From contig NZ_JASKYM010000001.1 of NCBI RefSeq assembly GCF_030131845.1, positions 310,001-374,000 of the forward strand: a DNA stretch of 64,000 bases, given 5' to 3'. This document shows positions 8,217-16,384 of the stretch, piece by piece. Source of the DNA: Romboutsia sedimentorum (GTDB lineage: Bacteria > Bacillota > Clostridia > Peptostreptococcales > Peptostreptococcaceae). The translations under genes and the position numbers were made by a program. The notes beneath the pieces were generated by a model, which saw nothing but the letters and a program-made list of their open reading frames with translations, had not been told where the DNA came from and did no database searches. Position 1 is the first letter of the stretch. Every line of letters begins with the position of its first letter.

Positions 8217-8387
8217 TTAGCTAGCTATCTTACTTTGATTTTTTCTCTTGTTTGACTTAGTCATTTGTTTCTTTGTTCTATAGTCTATAGCTCTATCCAT
8301 ATTGACCTTAAAATCTAAATCTGTCTTACTCATTCTTTTTATGAAAAAATTTTCAACTTTATAACATATCTTTTTATATATATTCAT
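8217..8387 (-). CDS. Small basic protein of 56 residues downstream of the YHYH protein
   Basis: This gene is short enough to be missed by standard ORF cut-offs. An ATG at 8387 is preceded by AAAGGGAGATAAGAC, a good ribosome site. The protein starts MNIYKKICYKVENFFIKRMS and ends in a Lys/Arg/Gln-rich tail with QSKIAS before the stop. It lies 16 bases after the YHYH gene on the same strand and ends at a terminator, so it is probably co-transcribed. I recognise no family. The basic tail might bind nucleic acid or acidic polymers, which is speculation. Confidence 0.6.
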   Translation of the reverse strand: MNIYKKICYKVENFFIKRMSKTDLDFKVNMDRAIDYRTKKQMTKSNKRKNQSKIAS

Positions 8388-8403
8388 GTCTTATCTCCCT
8401 TTA

Positions 8404-9471
8404 CTACATTATGCTTTTTTTAGCTACAAAATAACGTCTTAATATCCATCCTATAGAAGCAACACTGCTAAATCCAACGGCTCCATCTCTAGCTTCTTTA
8501 TCTGCAACAGCTTCACCTTTTTTATATTCCTGTAAGTACATACTTTCAGCACGTTCAAGACCCTTTGGAACATTTTTTTCATTTCTAGAATAACCATCAT
8601 CATAGCCTAATTTTTTTACACGTTTTATATCCTCAATCGCCTTATCAAATCCTTGTTTATGCCATTGATTATATTTATCTCTTTGGTAACCTGGTGAATT
8701 ATATTGACTGTTTGTAAACGCATCATTATATCCTTTATCTTCATAAGTCTTTGATAATATATCTTGTCCGCTTTTATAAGATTTTTCGTATTCTAATTTA
8801 AATTCTTCATCTTCCTTCGGTATATCTAGATTTTGTTTATCAGCTTTACCATCTTCTAGTCCAAGAGTTCTGTATTTCTCTGTTTTAATATTTTTGTATT
8901 CTATAATACCTTTTTCGTATCCATAATTGTATGCTGTTTTTAACTCTTCATTAGTGTAATTGCTTAAATTTATTTTAGAACCTGTCAAACCTAATTCATA
9001 TCCCTTTGTATTTAATTCTTCTTTTTCTTTTTCTAATTTTTCCCTACCTTGTGTATATCCTTCATCATATCTTGATTGATATAATTCACTATAACTTCCT
9101 GAGTAATAAGAACTACTTGTCTTCCCTAGATAAGCATCATTGTACCCTGAGTTGTATCCTTTAGATTTAACCTCTTCTTGTTCTTGCTCTTGTGCTTTCT
9201 TTTGTTGTGCTTCATGGTCTACGCTTGATGAACTACTTCCTCCATCACTATTTGTAGTTGTTCCAGAGTATGGACATCCATTTGTATGTAAATGAGGTCC
9301 ATATCCATGATGATAATGATAGCTTCCAAGACCTGATTTATTCTTATTATCTCTATGCCCTCCACTTGAGTCTGTTCTACCACTGTGTGCATCTACTGGC
9401 GAAACACTAGTCATTAAGGCTAATGATAATACCATTATTATTTTTGCTAATTTGTTGTTTTTATTACTCAA
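8404..9471 (-). CDS. Secreted YHYH-domain protein with GY(x)DG-type repeats
   Basis: This 355-residue protein has an N-terminal signal-like hydrophobic segment (residues about 8-27, ending near DAHSG). A His-rich YHYH motif follows (SYHYHHGYGPHLHTNGCPY, about residues 50-68), seen in many secreted Firmicute proteins of unknown role and suggestive of metal binding. Residues 100-320 are a series of loosely repeated G-Y-x-x-(A/G)-Y/x units (GYNDAY, GYTQGRE, GYELGLTG, GYEKG, GYNDAF, GYDDGYSR), spaced about 20-40 residues apart. A short hydrophobic stretch near the C-terminus (SVASIGWILRRYFVAKK) may be a membrane anchor with a positive tail. Function unknown. Confidence 0.7.
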   Translation of the reverse strand: MSNKNNKLAKIIMVLSLALMTSVSPVDAHSGRTDSSGGHRDNKNKSGLGSYHYHHGYGPHLHTNGCPYSGTTTNSDGGSSSSSVDHEAQQKKAQEQEQEEVKSKGYNSGYNDAYLGKTSSSYYSGSYSELYQSRYDEGYTQGREKLEKEKEELNTKGYELGLTGSKINLSNYTNEELKTAYNYGYEKGIIEYKNIKTEKYRTLGLEDGKADKQNLDIPKEDEEFKLEYEKSYKSGQDILSKTYEDKGYNDAFTNSQYNSPGYQRDKYNQWHKQGFDKAIEDIKRVKKLGYDDGYSRNEKNVPKGLERAESMYLQEYKKGEAVADKEARDGAVGFSSVASIGWILRRYFVAKKSIM

Positions 9472-9678
9472 TGTTGCTCCTCCATAAATTATGTATTGTA
9501 CTAATATCTAATAAAAAGTTTTATTTTAAAGTTAAAAGTGTAAATAGGTTTATTTTTTATGTAATTTTATAATGTTTAACCTTGTATTTTTTAATTTATT
9601 AAATTCAGCTTTTTTATAATAACCTAAACATCTTGTCGAATTCTGTAATATTTTGCGATTATTGTAAATTATTGTATA

Positions 9679-9713
9679 AATAAGGACGCCTTAATAATTA
9701 AGACGCCCTTTCA
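9679..9713 (-). terminator. Terminator after sleC
   Basis: An imperfect hairpin built on GGGCGTCTTAATT/ATTAAGGCGTCC on the minus strand, with two mismatches and a T-rich flank, lies directly after the sleC stop codon. The rest of the 9472-9719 gap is AT-rich with no recognised feature. Confidence 0.5.
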
Positions 9714-9719
9714 ATTTAC

Positions 9720-10961
9720 CTACATTCCAAATGCACCGATCTTAGTAACAGCTACATAAATTTTAGATATAGCATACCAAGTTGCAAAATCTACTACTCC
9801 AGTTTGTGTCATTCTAAAAATCTCTTGGAATTTGATAACGCTATTTCTAGTACCTTGACCAAATATTCCGTCTTCTGCAATCTTCGGTAGCGCAGGATAA
9901 GCATTTGATATAGCATTTAATTGATTTTGTATAATTCTTACATTTTCTCCGCTAGATCCTACCTGTAGTGAGTACCCAGGATAAGAAGATGGAACTCCTT
10001 GTATCTGATCAGTACCTTGTAAACCTATATCATATCCATAATAATATTTTAAAATATCTAGAAACATATATCCTTGGTCGCCTAAATATTTACTTCCCCA
10101 TTGAGTCATTTTACCTGGGCACTGAGTATTTACTCCATCACAATATTGAGCAAGAAGAGGTTGTTTAGCACCTTTTGGTCTTTGTATATAAACATTAAAT
10201 ATATTATCAACAACAACGTTTATAGTATCAAATATATTCCTATTATATATAAACTTATGATCATATTGCGTACTAGATGTAATAGTAAAATCATATCCCA
10301 TATTTCTATACCACTCAGTATAAACTCTATTTAATGTAAAAGATACTATAGCTATTATATTCGCATATAAAGTTTGAGTCGGCCATGTAGCATATATTTC
10401 AGAACTTGCAACATTTTTTATATAGTCTCTAAAAGGTATCCAGTAGTTAGGTGCATTTCTATCACTTGGCAAACCGTCATGAACTATTATAAATTCAGGA
10501 ACAACAACTCTAGAAATTACAAATGGACCTAACTTTATAGAAGGCTCAAATATTTTAGGTGGATAATTCCCATACAACGTATTATCTCCTATTACATATA
10601 CTCCTTTATTTAAAGAACTAATTGAGCTTACCAAAGACATCGAAATATTTTGAATAGCTTCTATAAATGGAAGTATTTGAACTCCTTCTATAACAATAGT
10701 TTCATATCCATCTTTTGAGATTTGTAACAAATAAGTACTATATGCCCTTGGAGAATTCGGAACTAGAGAATACATTAAGTCAGGAGCATCTAAAGGTATT
10801 TTTTTTACTTGACCAGATGAGTTTGTAACTAGGTTTTTATAAATATGTTTACTTTTTTCACATTCATCTTTTGGAATTGTGCATATATTAATTTTTGCAC
10901 CTTTTATAGGAAAATTAGTGTTTTCATCAATTACTTTAATTGTTAACAATCCTTTATTCAA
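9720..10961 (-). CDS. sleC: Spore cortex-lytic enzyme (SleC-like)
   Basis: This 413-residue protein has an N-terminal region typical of SleC pro-sequences (starting MNKGLLTIKVIDENTNFPI, a carboxypeptidase-regulatory-like fold), a SpoIID/LytB-like central domain (about residues 150-320) and a C-terminal PG_binding_1 domain (about 335-410, with GIFGQGTRNSVIKFQ). The SpoIID part ends with the signature KMTQWGSKYLGDQGYMFLDI. Known role: a precursor in the spore that is cut by Csp proteases and then digests cortex peptidoglycan during germination. It begins with TTG after an AGGGGGGAT ribosome site. No csp protease gene is in the window. Its presence indicates a spore former. Confidence 0.88.
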   Translation of the reverse strand: MNKGLLTIKVIDENTNFPIKGAKINICTIPKDECEKSKHIYKNLVTNSSGQVKKIPLDAPDLMYSLVPNSPRAYSTYLLQISKDGYETIVIEGVQILPFIEAIQNISMSLVSSISSLNKGVYVIGDNTLYGNYPPKIFEPSIKLGPFVISRVVVPEFIIVHDGLPSDRNAPNYWIPFRDYIKNVASSEIYATWPTQTLYANIIAIVSFTLNRVYTEWYRNMGYDFTITSSTQYDHKFIYNRNIFDTINVVVDNIFNVYIQRPKGAKQPLLAQYCDGVNTQCPGKMTQWGSKYLGDQGYMFLDILKYYYGYDIGLQGTDQIQGVPSSYPGYSLQVGSSGENVRIIQNQLNAISNAYPALPKIAEDGIFGQGTRNSVIKFQEIFRMTQTGVVDFATWYAISKIYVAVTKIGAFGM

Positions 10962-11053
10962 AATATATCCCCCCTATATAAAATCATTCCTTCTATTGTA
11001 TGAAATAGGGGATTTAATTGTACATAGAAGTTTTATTTGCTAAAGTAAAACAA

Positions 11054-11866
11054 TCATCTCTTGAACCTATAAAACAAGAATGAAATTGCTAAACTAATTA
11101 AACCAAATATAACCCCTAATGCTAAAAAACAAGTTAAATACAAGTTATATTTTAAAAATATTGATTGTAATACCGATAAATTAATTTTTAATACTGTACA
11201 TATCAACGAGATAAACATCGTAGTTATAAATATACATATTAGCCCAGAACTAGAGTTTTTTAAATCTGCTTTACTCAAAGACATATGTGTACTTATAGAA
11301 TACATTATGAATACAAAAATCCAAAATCTAAAACTTGTTAAATTAGATATACTAAAGACCATATTAAATAACAGCTTACAATTCTGTTGTAAAAGTAAAT
11401 ATATATCTTGAAGATTATTTGTATTAATTAAGTCTATATACTCTGAAATGTTTAACTTTAAAAACATCTCTGGAAGTAATAGCCTAAAGCTAATACTTAT
11501 TGCTACTGTTCCAAATATCATAGGAGCTATCCCAATAAAAAAGTTACCTATTCTTTGATATAAACTTCTCTTGTTATATCTATGTTCTACAAAGCCTAGC
11601 ACACCATCAATTTTAGCTGCCCTTGGTCTAAATAATTCAACTTCTACTATTTTGTGCCCAAATATTAAGGCCATCAAGTAGTGACTTAATTCATGCACAG
11701 TTGTTCCTATAACACCCGTAATTAAGATACTATTGAATCCAAATGTTTTTTGAATATAACTAGAGTTTTTTTTCTCTATAAAGTTATAAATCATACCAAA
11801 CAGCACAAATATTCCTATCATGGATATGGTTAATATAAAAGTAGTTTTTATAGTTTCTAATATCAT
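11054..11866 (-). CDS. Membrane zinc-peptidase-like protein (HExxH, M50-like)
   Basis: This 270-residue protein has about five to six hydrophobic segments. In the second segment HELSH (His58, Glu59, His62) fits HExxH, followed by ALIFGHKI, reminiscent of site-2-protease (M50) helices. No clear second metal-ligand motif (such as NxxPxxxxDG) was seen, so assignment to a specific peptidase family is tentative. It is a single gene on the minus strand between sleC and a divergent ECF transporter gene. The 230-base divergent gap holds a small hairpin AACTG/CAGTT followed by six Ts near 11948-11965. Confidence 0.6.
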   Translation of the reverse strand: MILETIKTTFILTISMIGIFVLFGMIYNFIEKKNSSYIQKTFGFNSILITGVIGTTVHELSHYLMALIFGHKIVEVELFRPRAAKIDGVLGFVEHRYNKRSLYQRIGNFFIGIAPMIFGTVAISISFRLLLPEMFLKLNISEYIDLINTNNLQDIYLLLQQNCKLLFNMVFSISNLTSFRFWIFVFIMYSISTHMSLSKADLKNSSSGLICIFITTMFISLICTVLKINLSVLQSIFLKYNLYLTCFLALGVIFGLISLAISFLFYRFKR

Positions 11867-12096
11867 CGATTAATCCTTTCTTCTATTTATTTAACATTCT
11901 TATTATACACTATCACAATTAAAAATAAATGCATTTGCCGGCGCCTAACTGTTGTCAGTTTTTTGTATCCATACACTTGCATTATTAATCCACATTTATT
12001 GTTTTTTCCAAATATTGTATGATACTATTATTTTATAACAATCACAACTAACTGGGCATCATTAGTATCTTTATAATAAATATATGGAGGATTAAC

Positions 12097-12630
12097 ATGA
12101 ACAAAAATACAAAATATGTAATCTATGTAGGAATGTTTTCAGCTTTGTGTACAGTCGCAACATTTATAAAAGTACCATTTGGAAATGGTGCTATGGTACA
12201 TTTAGGTAGTGCAATGATATTTACATTATCCATTTTATTTGGTGGGAAATACTCTGCCCCTGCTGGTGCGATAGGTTCTGCTTTCTTTGATTTGTTATTA
12301 GGATTTTCGCCTTATACATTATGGTCTTTTCTTATAAAAGGAATTGCTGGTGCTTTGGCAGGAAGTATATCTCATTACAATGGAAATAAAGGAAAGAATT
12401 TAATTTTAAATATATTTGCTTTGATTATAGCCTCTTTATGGACTTTAGTTGGGTATATTGGTGCTTGGACTGTAGTTATAGGAAGTTATCAAGCTGCACT
12501 TTTAAACATTCCAAGTTCTTTGATGAGTTCAGCAATGGGTATGATTATTGCACTTCCTCTTAGCATGGTACTTAGAAAAGCACTTAGTAAATCTGGTCAT
12601 TTAGATTTAGATGCTCAAACGTATAATTAA
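12097..12630 (+). CDS. ECF transporter S component (substrate-specific vitamin/cofactor binding subunit)
   Basis: This 177-residue membrane protein has about five to six helices. Features of energy-coupling-factor S components are the N-terminal MFSALCTVATFIKVPFG, the early small-residue-rich helix (GSAMIFTLSILFGGKYSAPAG) and the GIAGALAG stretch used for docking on EcfT. It captures a vitamin-like ligand and uses shared EcfAAT encoded elsewhere. I cannot assign the ligand; a pyridoxine/HMP-type or queuosine-type carrier is possible. No riboswitch was recognised upstream. The start has GGAGGA seven bases before the ATG. Confidence 0.8.
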   Translation: MNKNTKYVIYVGMFSALCTVATFIKVPFGNGAMVHLGSAMIFTLSILFGGKYSAPAGAIGSAFFDLLLGFSPYTLWSFLIKGIAGALAGSISHYNGNKGKNLILNIFALIIASLWTLVGYIGAWTVVIGSYQAALLNIPSSLMSSAMGMIIALPLSMVLRKALSKSGHLDLDAQTYN

Positions 12631-12679
12631 AACTTAATTTTAAATATAATTAAATACAAACTACTATATTATATGAAAA

Positions 12680-12715
12680 TTGCACTTTTTTTATTAAAAG
12701 TGTATTTTTTTATTT
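12680..12715 (+). terminator. Terminator after the ECF S component gene
   Basis: CACTTTT (12683-12689) pairs with AAAAGTG (12696-12702) and is followed by TATTTTTTTATTTT. The stretch 12716-13033 after it is AT-rich and contains nothing I recognise until the tnpA relic begins. Confidence 0.7.
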
Positions 12716-13033
12716 TAAATTTTAAGTAATATTTATATGCATACTTTAATGATTTGGTTTACCCCCATAAGTATTTTTTCACCTTTTTATTAAAGAACAT
12801 CCTCTAACATCCGTACAAAGTAATAGTACAATGATTTTATTCTTTGCATAAAATAGTACCTATTAAATATATTTAAATTTTTCTTTCTTTTTAATTATAA
12901 GAAGTTCTAATTATACATTTTGCATTAATTATACAATTCATCAAAATAACCTATAATTTTCCAAATTTTGTAAATTATGATTTACATTTTTTTAATTTAA
13001 TATTAGACTCTAATTACATGGGGGTATGTAATT

Positions 13034-13258
13034 GTTAATAAAAACACTATTGCATATTGTAGAGTTAGTTCTCATAAGCAAAAGGATAACCTATTAAGAC
13101 AAGTTGATAATGTTAAAACCTATATGTATTCAAAAGGTTATCAGTTTGAGGTGATTACACATATAGGAAGTGGAATTAACTATAATAAAAAGGGATTAAA
13201 TCAACTAATAGATATGGTTACTAATTCAGAAGTTGATAAAGGAGTTGATAGAAGATGA
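13034..13258 (+). pseudogene. Truncated IS607-type serine recombinase (tnpA relic)
   Basis: The frame reads NKNTIAYCRVSSHKQKDNLL ... RQVDNVKTYMYSKGY ... IGSGINYNKKGLNQLIDM and ends RR-stop. These are the catalytic-domain motifs of IS607 TnpA: the YCRVSS serine nucleophile and the SGINYNKKGL block. The MerR-like N-terminal domain and the C-terminal half of the recombinase are missing, so it is inactive. Its TGA overlaps the ATG of tnpB (ATGA), the usual coupling in this element family. Confidence 0.8.
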
Positions 13259-14355
13259 TACTAGCCAAGAAAGTTAGATTATATCCAAGTCAACTTCAAG
13301 AACAAAAATTATGGCAATCAGTTGGAACATCAAGGTTTATTTATAATTGGACACTTGCAAAACAAGAAGAAAATTATAAAAAAGGTGGTAAATTTATTTC
13401 TGATAGCGAACTAAGAAAAGAGATAACCCAACTAAAGAAAACTGAATTAGTATGGTTAAATGAAATTTCTAATAATGTGGCAAAACAATCAGTAAAAGAT
13501 GCTTGTGATAGTTATAAGAGATTTTTCAAAGGACTATCTGACAAACCAAAATTTAAGAGTAGAAGAAAAAGTAAGAAATCCTTCTACAACGATAACGGTA
13601 AACTAAAAGTTAAAGAAGAAAACTTAGTTAATATTGAAAAAGTTGGTTGGATAAAAACTAATGAGCAACTCCCTATTGGAGTTAAGTATAGTAATCCTCG
13701 TATATCATATGACAACAAGTATTGGTATATATCAGTAGGAATAGAGCAAGAGGAAGTTCAAGAAGAATTAACAGATGTATCTCTAGGAATAGATTTGGGT
13801 ATTAAAGACTTAGCAATCTGTTCTGATAACAAGGTTTATAAAAATATTAACAAAACTTATATAGTTAGAAAAATAGAGAAGAAACTTCGTAGGTTGCAAC
13901 GTCAAGTTTCTCGTAAATATGAAAATAATAAAAAAGGAAAGGAGTATGTCAAAACTAGCAACATTATAAAATTTGAAAAGCAGATACAACTAATGCACAG
14001 ACGACTTGCAAATATTAGAAATAACTATCTTCATCAAACTACAACAAATATAGTGAAAACCAAACCATACAGAGTTGTAATAGAAGATTTAGCAGTTTCT
14101 AATATGATGAAAAAAGCTATTGCAAAACAAGGTTTCTATGAATTTAGGCGACAACTTGAATACAAGTGTAAATTCAGAGGAATTGAGTTAGTAGTTGTAG
14201 ATAGATTTTATCCATCATCAAAGACTTGCAGTTGTTGTGGAGAGATTAAAAAGAATTTAAAACTTAAAGATAGATTATATAACTGTAGTTGTGGATTATC
14301 TATTGATAGAGATTTAAATGCAAGTCTTAATCTATCTAAATATAAATTAGCATAA
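13255..14355 (+). CDS. tnpB: TnpB, RNA-guided nuclease of an IS200/IS605/IS607-type element
   Basis: This 366-residue protein has the full RuvC set: Asp180 in SLGIDLGIKD, Glu277 in VVIEDLAV and Asp353 in DRDLNAS. It also has a zinc finger of Cys325, Cys328, Cys344 and Cys346, and the N-terminal helical OrfB_IS605 domain. Known for the family: an omegaRNA-guided DNA endonuclease that protects the element at its donor site. The open frame is intact while the adjacent tnpA is degenerate, so the element cannot move by itself but the nuclease could still be made. The putative guide RNA lies at the 3' end of the gene. Confidence 0.93.
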   Translation: MILAKKVRLYPSQLQEQKLWQSVGTSRFIYNWTLAKQEENYKKGGKFISDSELRKEITQLKKTELVWLNEISNNVAKQSVKDACDSYKRFFKGLSDKPKFKSRRKSKKSFYNDNGKLKVKEENLVNIEKVGWIKTNEQLPIGVKYSNPRISYDNKYWYISVGIEQEEVQEELTDVSLGIDLGIKDLAICSDNKVYKNINKTYIVRKIEKKLRRLQRQVSRKYENNKKGKEYVKTSNIIKFEKQIQLMHRRLANIRNNYLHQTTTNIVKTKPYRVVIEDLAVSNMMKKAIAKQGFYEFRRQLEYKCKFRGIELVVVDRFYPSSKTCSCCGEIKKNLKLKDRLYNCSCGLSIDRDLNASLNLSKYKLA

Positions 14356-14440
14356 TATCACCAACAAGATAATGCTAATGTGTAGGATGCGTTGTATCCG
14401 AATTTACGACTGTGGAGTATTATATCAAATCACAGTAGCT
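14290..14440 (+). ncRNA. Putative omegaRNA (reRNA) overlapping the tnpB 3' end
   Basis: TnpB guide RNAs come from the last part of tnpB and the right end of the element. Here the region after the stop is not AT-rich filler: it has GGATGCGTTGTATCC, which can form a hairpin (GGAT/ATCC), and GAATTTACGACTGTGGAG, both in the style of right ends of clostridial TnpB elements. The exact right end and guide start could not be fixed by eye. It probably lies between 14400 and 14530. Confidence 0.4.
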
Positions 14441-14533
14441 TGTTGTAGTTTGACTTGCAAAATGAGATACGTTGAAACAGTAATTAAACATACTTTATAA
14501 AGTTTTATAAGGTTTTGGCAACGGTGATTAATT

Positions 14534-14923
14534 ATGACATTTGGGGAAAGATTTAAAAAATTAAGAATTGAAAAAGGTCTAAAGCAACAAGAATTAGCAG
14601 ACGATTTCAATAAAACATTCAAACATACTGTTACAAAATCATCGATATCACAATACGAACACAATAAAAAAAGCCCAGAAATAAAAGCACTTAAAAAGTT
14701 CGCATTATATTTTGATGTATCTATAGATTATTTACTTGGAGTAAGTAACTGTAGACATGTAAATATCGAGAGATTAGAATGCAACTGGCAAAAGGAAATT
14801 TTATACTATATGAAATGCTTCTTTTTAAACCATACTGTTGATAGACATACTAAAGATGCTTTTTTTAAAGAAATAACTAATATATATTTTGATTCTTTAA
14901 AATCGTCCAATTTAAAGTATTAA
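14534..14923 (+). CDS. Xre/Cro-type HTH transcriptional regulator
   Basis: This 129-residue protein has an N-terminal HTH_3 domain (residues 4-66): FGERFKKLRIEKGLKQQELA, then SKSSISQYEHNKKSPEI and a YFDVSIDYLLGVS ending typical of Xre repressors. The C-terminal half has no recognised domain. It is a single gene right after the TnpB element. It may be a remnant of a mobile element or a stand-alone regulator. The target is unknown. Confidence 0.82.
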   Translation: MTFGERFKKLRIEKGLKQQELADDFNKTFKHTVTKSSISQYEHNKKSPEIKALKKFALYFDVSIDYLLGVSNCRHVNIERLECNWQKEILYYMKCFFLNHTVDRHTKDAFFKEITNIYFDSLKSSNLKY

Positions 14924-14954
14924 TATATTAAACAGGGTGCTATAAATACAAACT

Positions 14955-15005
14955 AAAGACTATATCAGGATAAAACACACTAAAATGCATCCTGATACAG
15001 TCTTT
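14955..15005. terminator. Bidirectional terminator between convergent genes
   Basis: AAAGACTATATCAGGAT (14955-14971) pairs with ATCCTGATACAGTCTTT (14989-15005) with one mismatch, and is flanked by T runs. It separates the Xre gene from the lipoprotein gene. Confidence 0.8.
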
Positions 15006-15033
15006 TTATATTATAATTTTGTTATTTTATTTT

Positions 15034-15591
15034 TTAAATATCTTTTTTATTTAGTTCCTCTGTTTTTCCAAATATTAATGAAATAGCCTTATCATCCGTT
15101 TTTATTTTCCATTTTTTATCAACTTTAGATAAGTTTATTGTTCCTTTTCTAGTCTCTACCTTAGCAGTCTTAACTTTCTCTAAAATACTTTGGCTAACCT
15201 CATCTTCTTTTAATTCTTTTCCACTAAACATATTTGATAAATTTTCTTGTAGTATCTCTACTACTATATTTGATAAATTAAATCCTTTTAACTCTACTTC
15301 AACTGTAGCATTATCACCATCTATTTTTTCAGATAATACTTTTGCATCTATGTTTGACATAAATATTTTCATAGCTTCATTCATTTTAGGATCTTCTTTA
15401 GCCTTTTCCTCTTTTTTATCTGTGTTTTCTTTTATTGTATCTGAGATATAATTAGTTACATCTGCATTTTCACCTGTTTTTATTTCACTAAAGTATGACT
15501 CAACAACGTCACTTGGACTTTTCCCACTACATCCTGTTAGTATAGCCATTGATAAAATTACCATTATTATTAATTTAAGTTTATTTTTCAT
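15034..15591 (-). CDS. Putative lipoprotein with DUF4878/NTF2-like domain
   Basis: This 185-residue protein has a lipoprotein signal peptide: Lys-rich start, hydrophobic core and lipobox LTGC with Cys21 as the lipidated residue. The mature part begins SGKSPSDVVESYFSEIKTG, as in DUF4878/DUF5105 lipoproteins with an NTF2-like fold. It is probably attached to the outer face of the membrane. It lies downstream of a broken FxLYD-like gene that may once have been part of the same lipoprotein set. Function unknown. Confidence 0.75.
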   Translation of the reverse strand: MKNKLKLIIMVILSMAILTGCSGKSPSDVVESYFSEIKTGENADVTNYISDTIKENTDKKEEKAKEDPKMNEAMKIFMSNIDAKVLSEKIDGDNATVEVELKGFNLSNIVVEILQENLSNMFSGKELKEDEVSQSILEKVKTAKVETRKGTINLSKVDKKWKIKTDDKAISLIFGKTEELNKKDI

Positions 15592-15662
15592 ATCTTACCC
15601 CTCTTATTCTAGCTTAAAATTTTCACTTCATAATTTCAACCTAATATTGTCTTTAACCTTAA

Positions 15663-16384
15663 CTATTTAGTTTCAAACCAGTCAGTAGTTATAACTAAAT
15701 TTTCTGCGCCTTCTTCATATGGTGTTAATTTAACCTTTTGCTTAGCTCCTGGAGCAAAGTTTTCTAAATATATAATATCATCAGCTATTACAACCCCCTC
15801 TTTATCTTTATATTGAACCTTATATGATAATGACTTGAAATCTAATTTTGAAGTGTTCTCTACAATAGTTGTAAATTTTATGTCTCCAAATTCTCCAGTA
15901 GATTTTTCAAGTGTCATTTCACGACCTAATTTATCAGCAAATGTTTGAGCTTCATTTGATTTGTTTATACTTCATTTGATTTGTTTATAACTGTTGCTTG
16001 TTCTTTAAAATCTTTATAATTTTGTTGGTGAGCATCCTTAACTTTTACTCCATAGTCATCAACCATAGCTATTAGAGCAGGCTTTCTTAACTTATCTGAC
16101 TCTTCTTCATACTTAATCATTAAATCAGTATCTTGAGTTTTATTTAGCTCAATTTGTATTTTTACACCTTTGATATAATCATCTGCTATTTTTATTAGAC
16201 TTTTATCTTTTATACCTTTTTTATTTTTTTCTAAGGCAGCTATCTCATCATAACTAAGACCCAAATCATTTTCAAAAGCTCTAGCATCTCTAATCTCATT
16301 AGCCATCTTTATAAGTTCCTCTATAACCTCAGCATTAGTAATAGCTTGGTTTTTGTACTTATTTAAAGACTTTTGAAACATCAA
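15663..16384 (-). pseudogene. Chimeric hsdR-end/FxLYD-like gene, frameshifted by a 20-bp tandem duplication
   Basis: Two adjacent open frames (15965-16384 and 15663-15917) were one gene. A perfect tandem repeat of 20 bases (15950-15969 and 15970-15989, unit CTTCATTTGATTTGTTTATA on the plus strand) shifts the frame. Removing one copy by eye joins NKSNE directly to AQTFADKLGREMTLEK in one frame. The first 49 residues (KSLNKYKNQAITNAEVIEEL ... GLSYDEIA) are the C-terminus of type I restriction subunit HsdR. From ALEKNKKG on, the protein changes to an unrelated part ending in an FxLYD-like beta domain (FGDIKFTTIVENTS ... FAPGAKQKVKL). So a deletion first fused two genes in frame, then the duplication broke the product. 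Confidence 0.8.
15950..15989. repeat. Perfect 20-bp tandem duplication
   Basis: The 20-base unit beginning CTTCATTTGATT occurs twice with no spacer (15950-15969, 15970-15989). As 20 is not a multiple of three, it is a frameshift. The exactness suggests it is recent or reversible. Confidence 0.95.

Noticed and set aside
11867..12096. Possible riboswitch before the ECF S component (small hairpin with T run near 11948)
   Set aside because: No TPP, FMN, cobalamin, preQ1 or other conserved core could be recognised; the hairpin alone is too weak.
12631..14530. IStron (group I intron plus IS element)
   Set aside because: The right-end style is similar, but no group I intron core was recognised upstream of the tnpA relic; kept as an ordinary IS607-type remnant.
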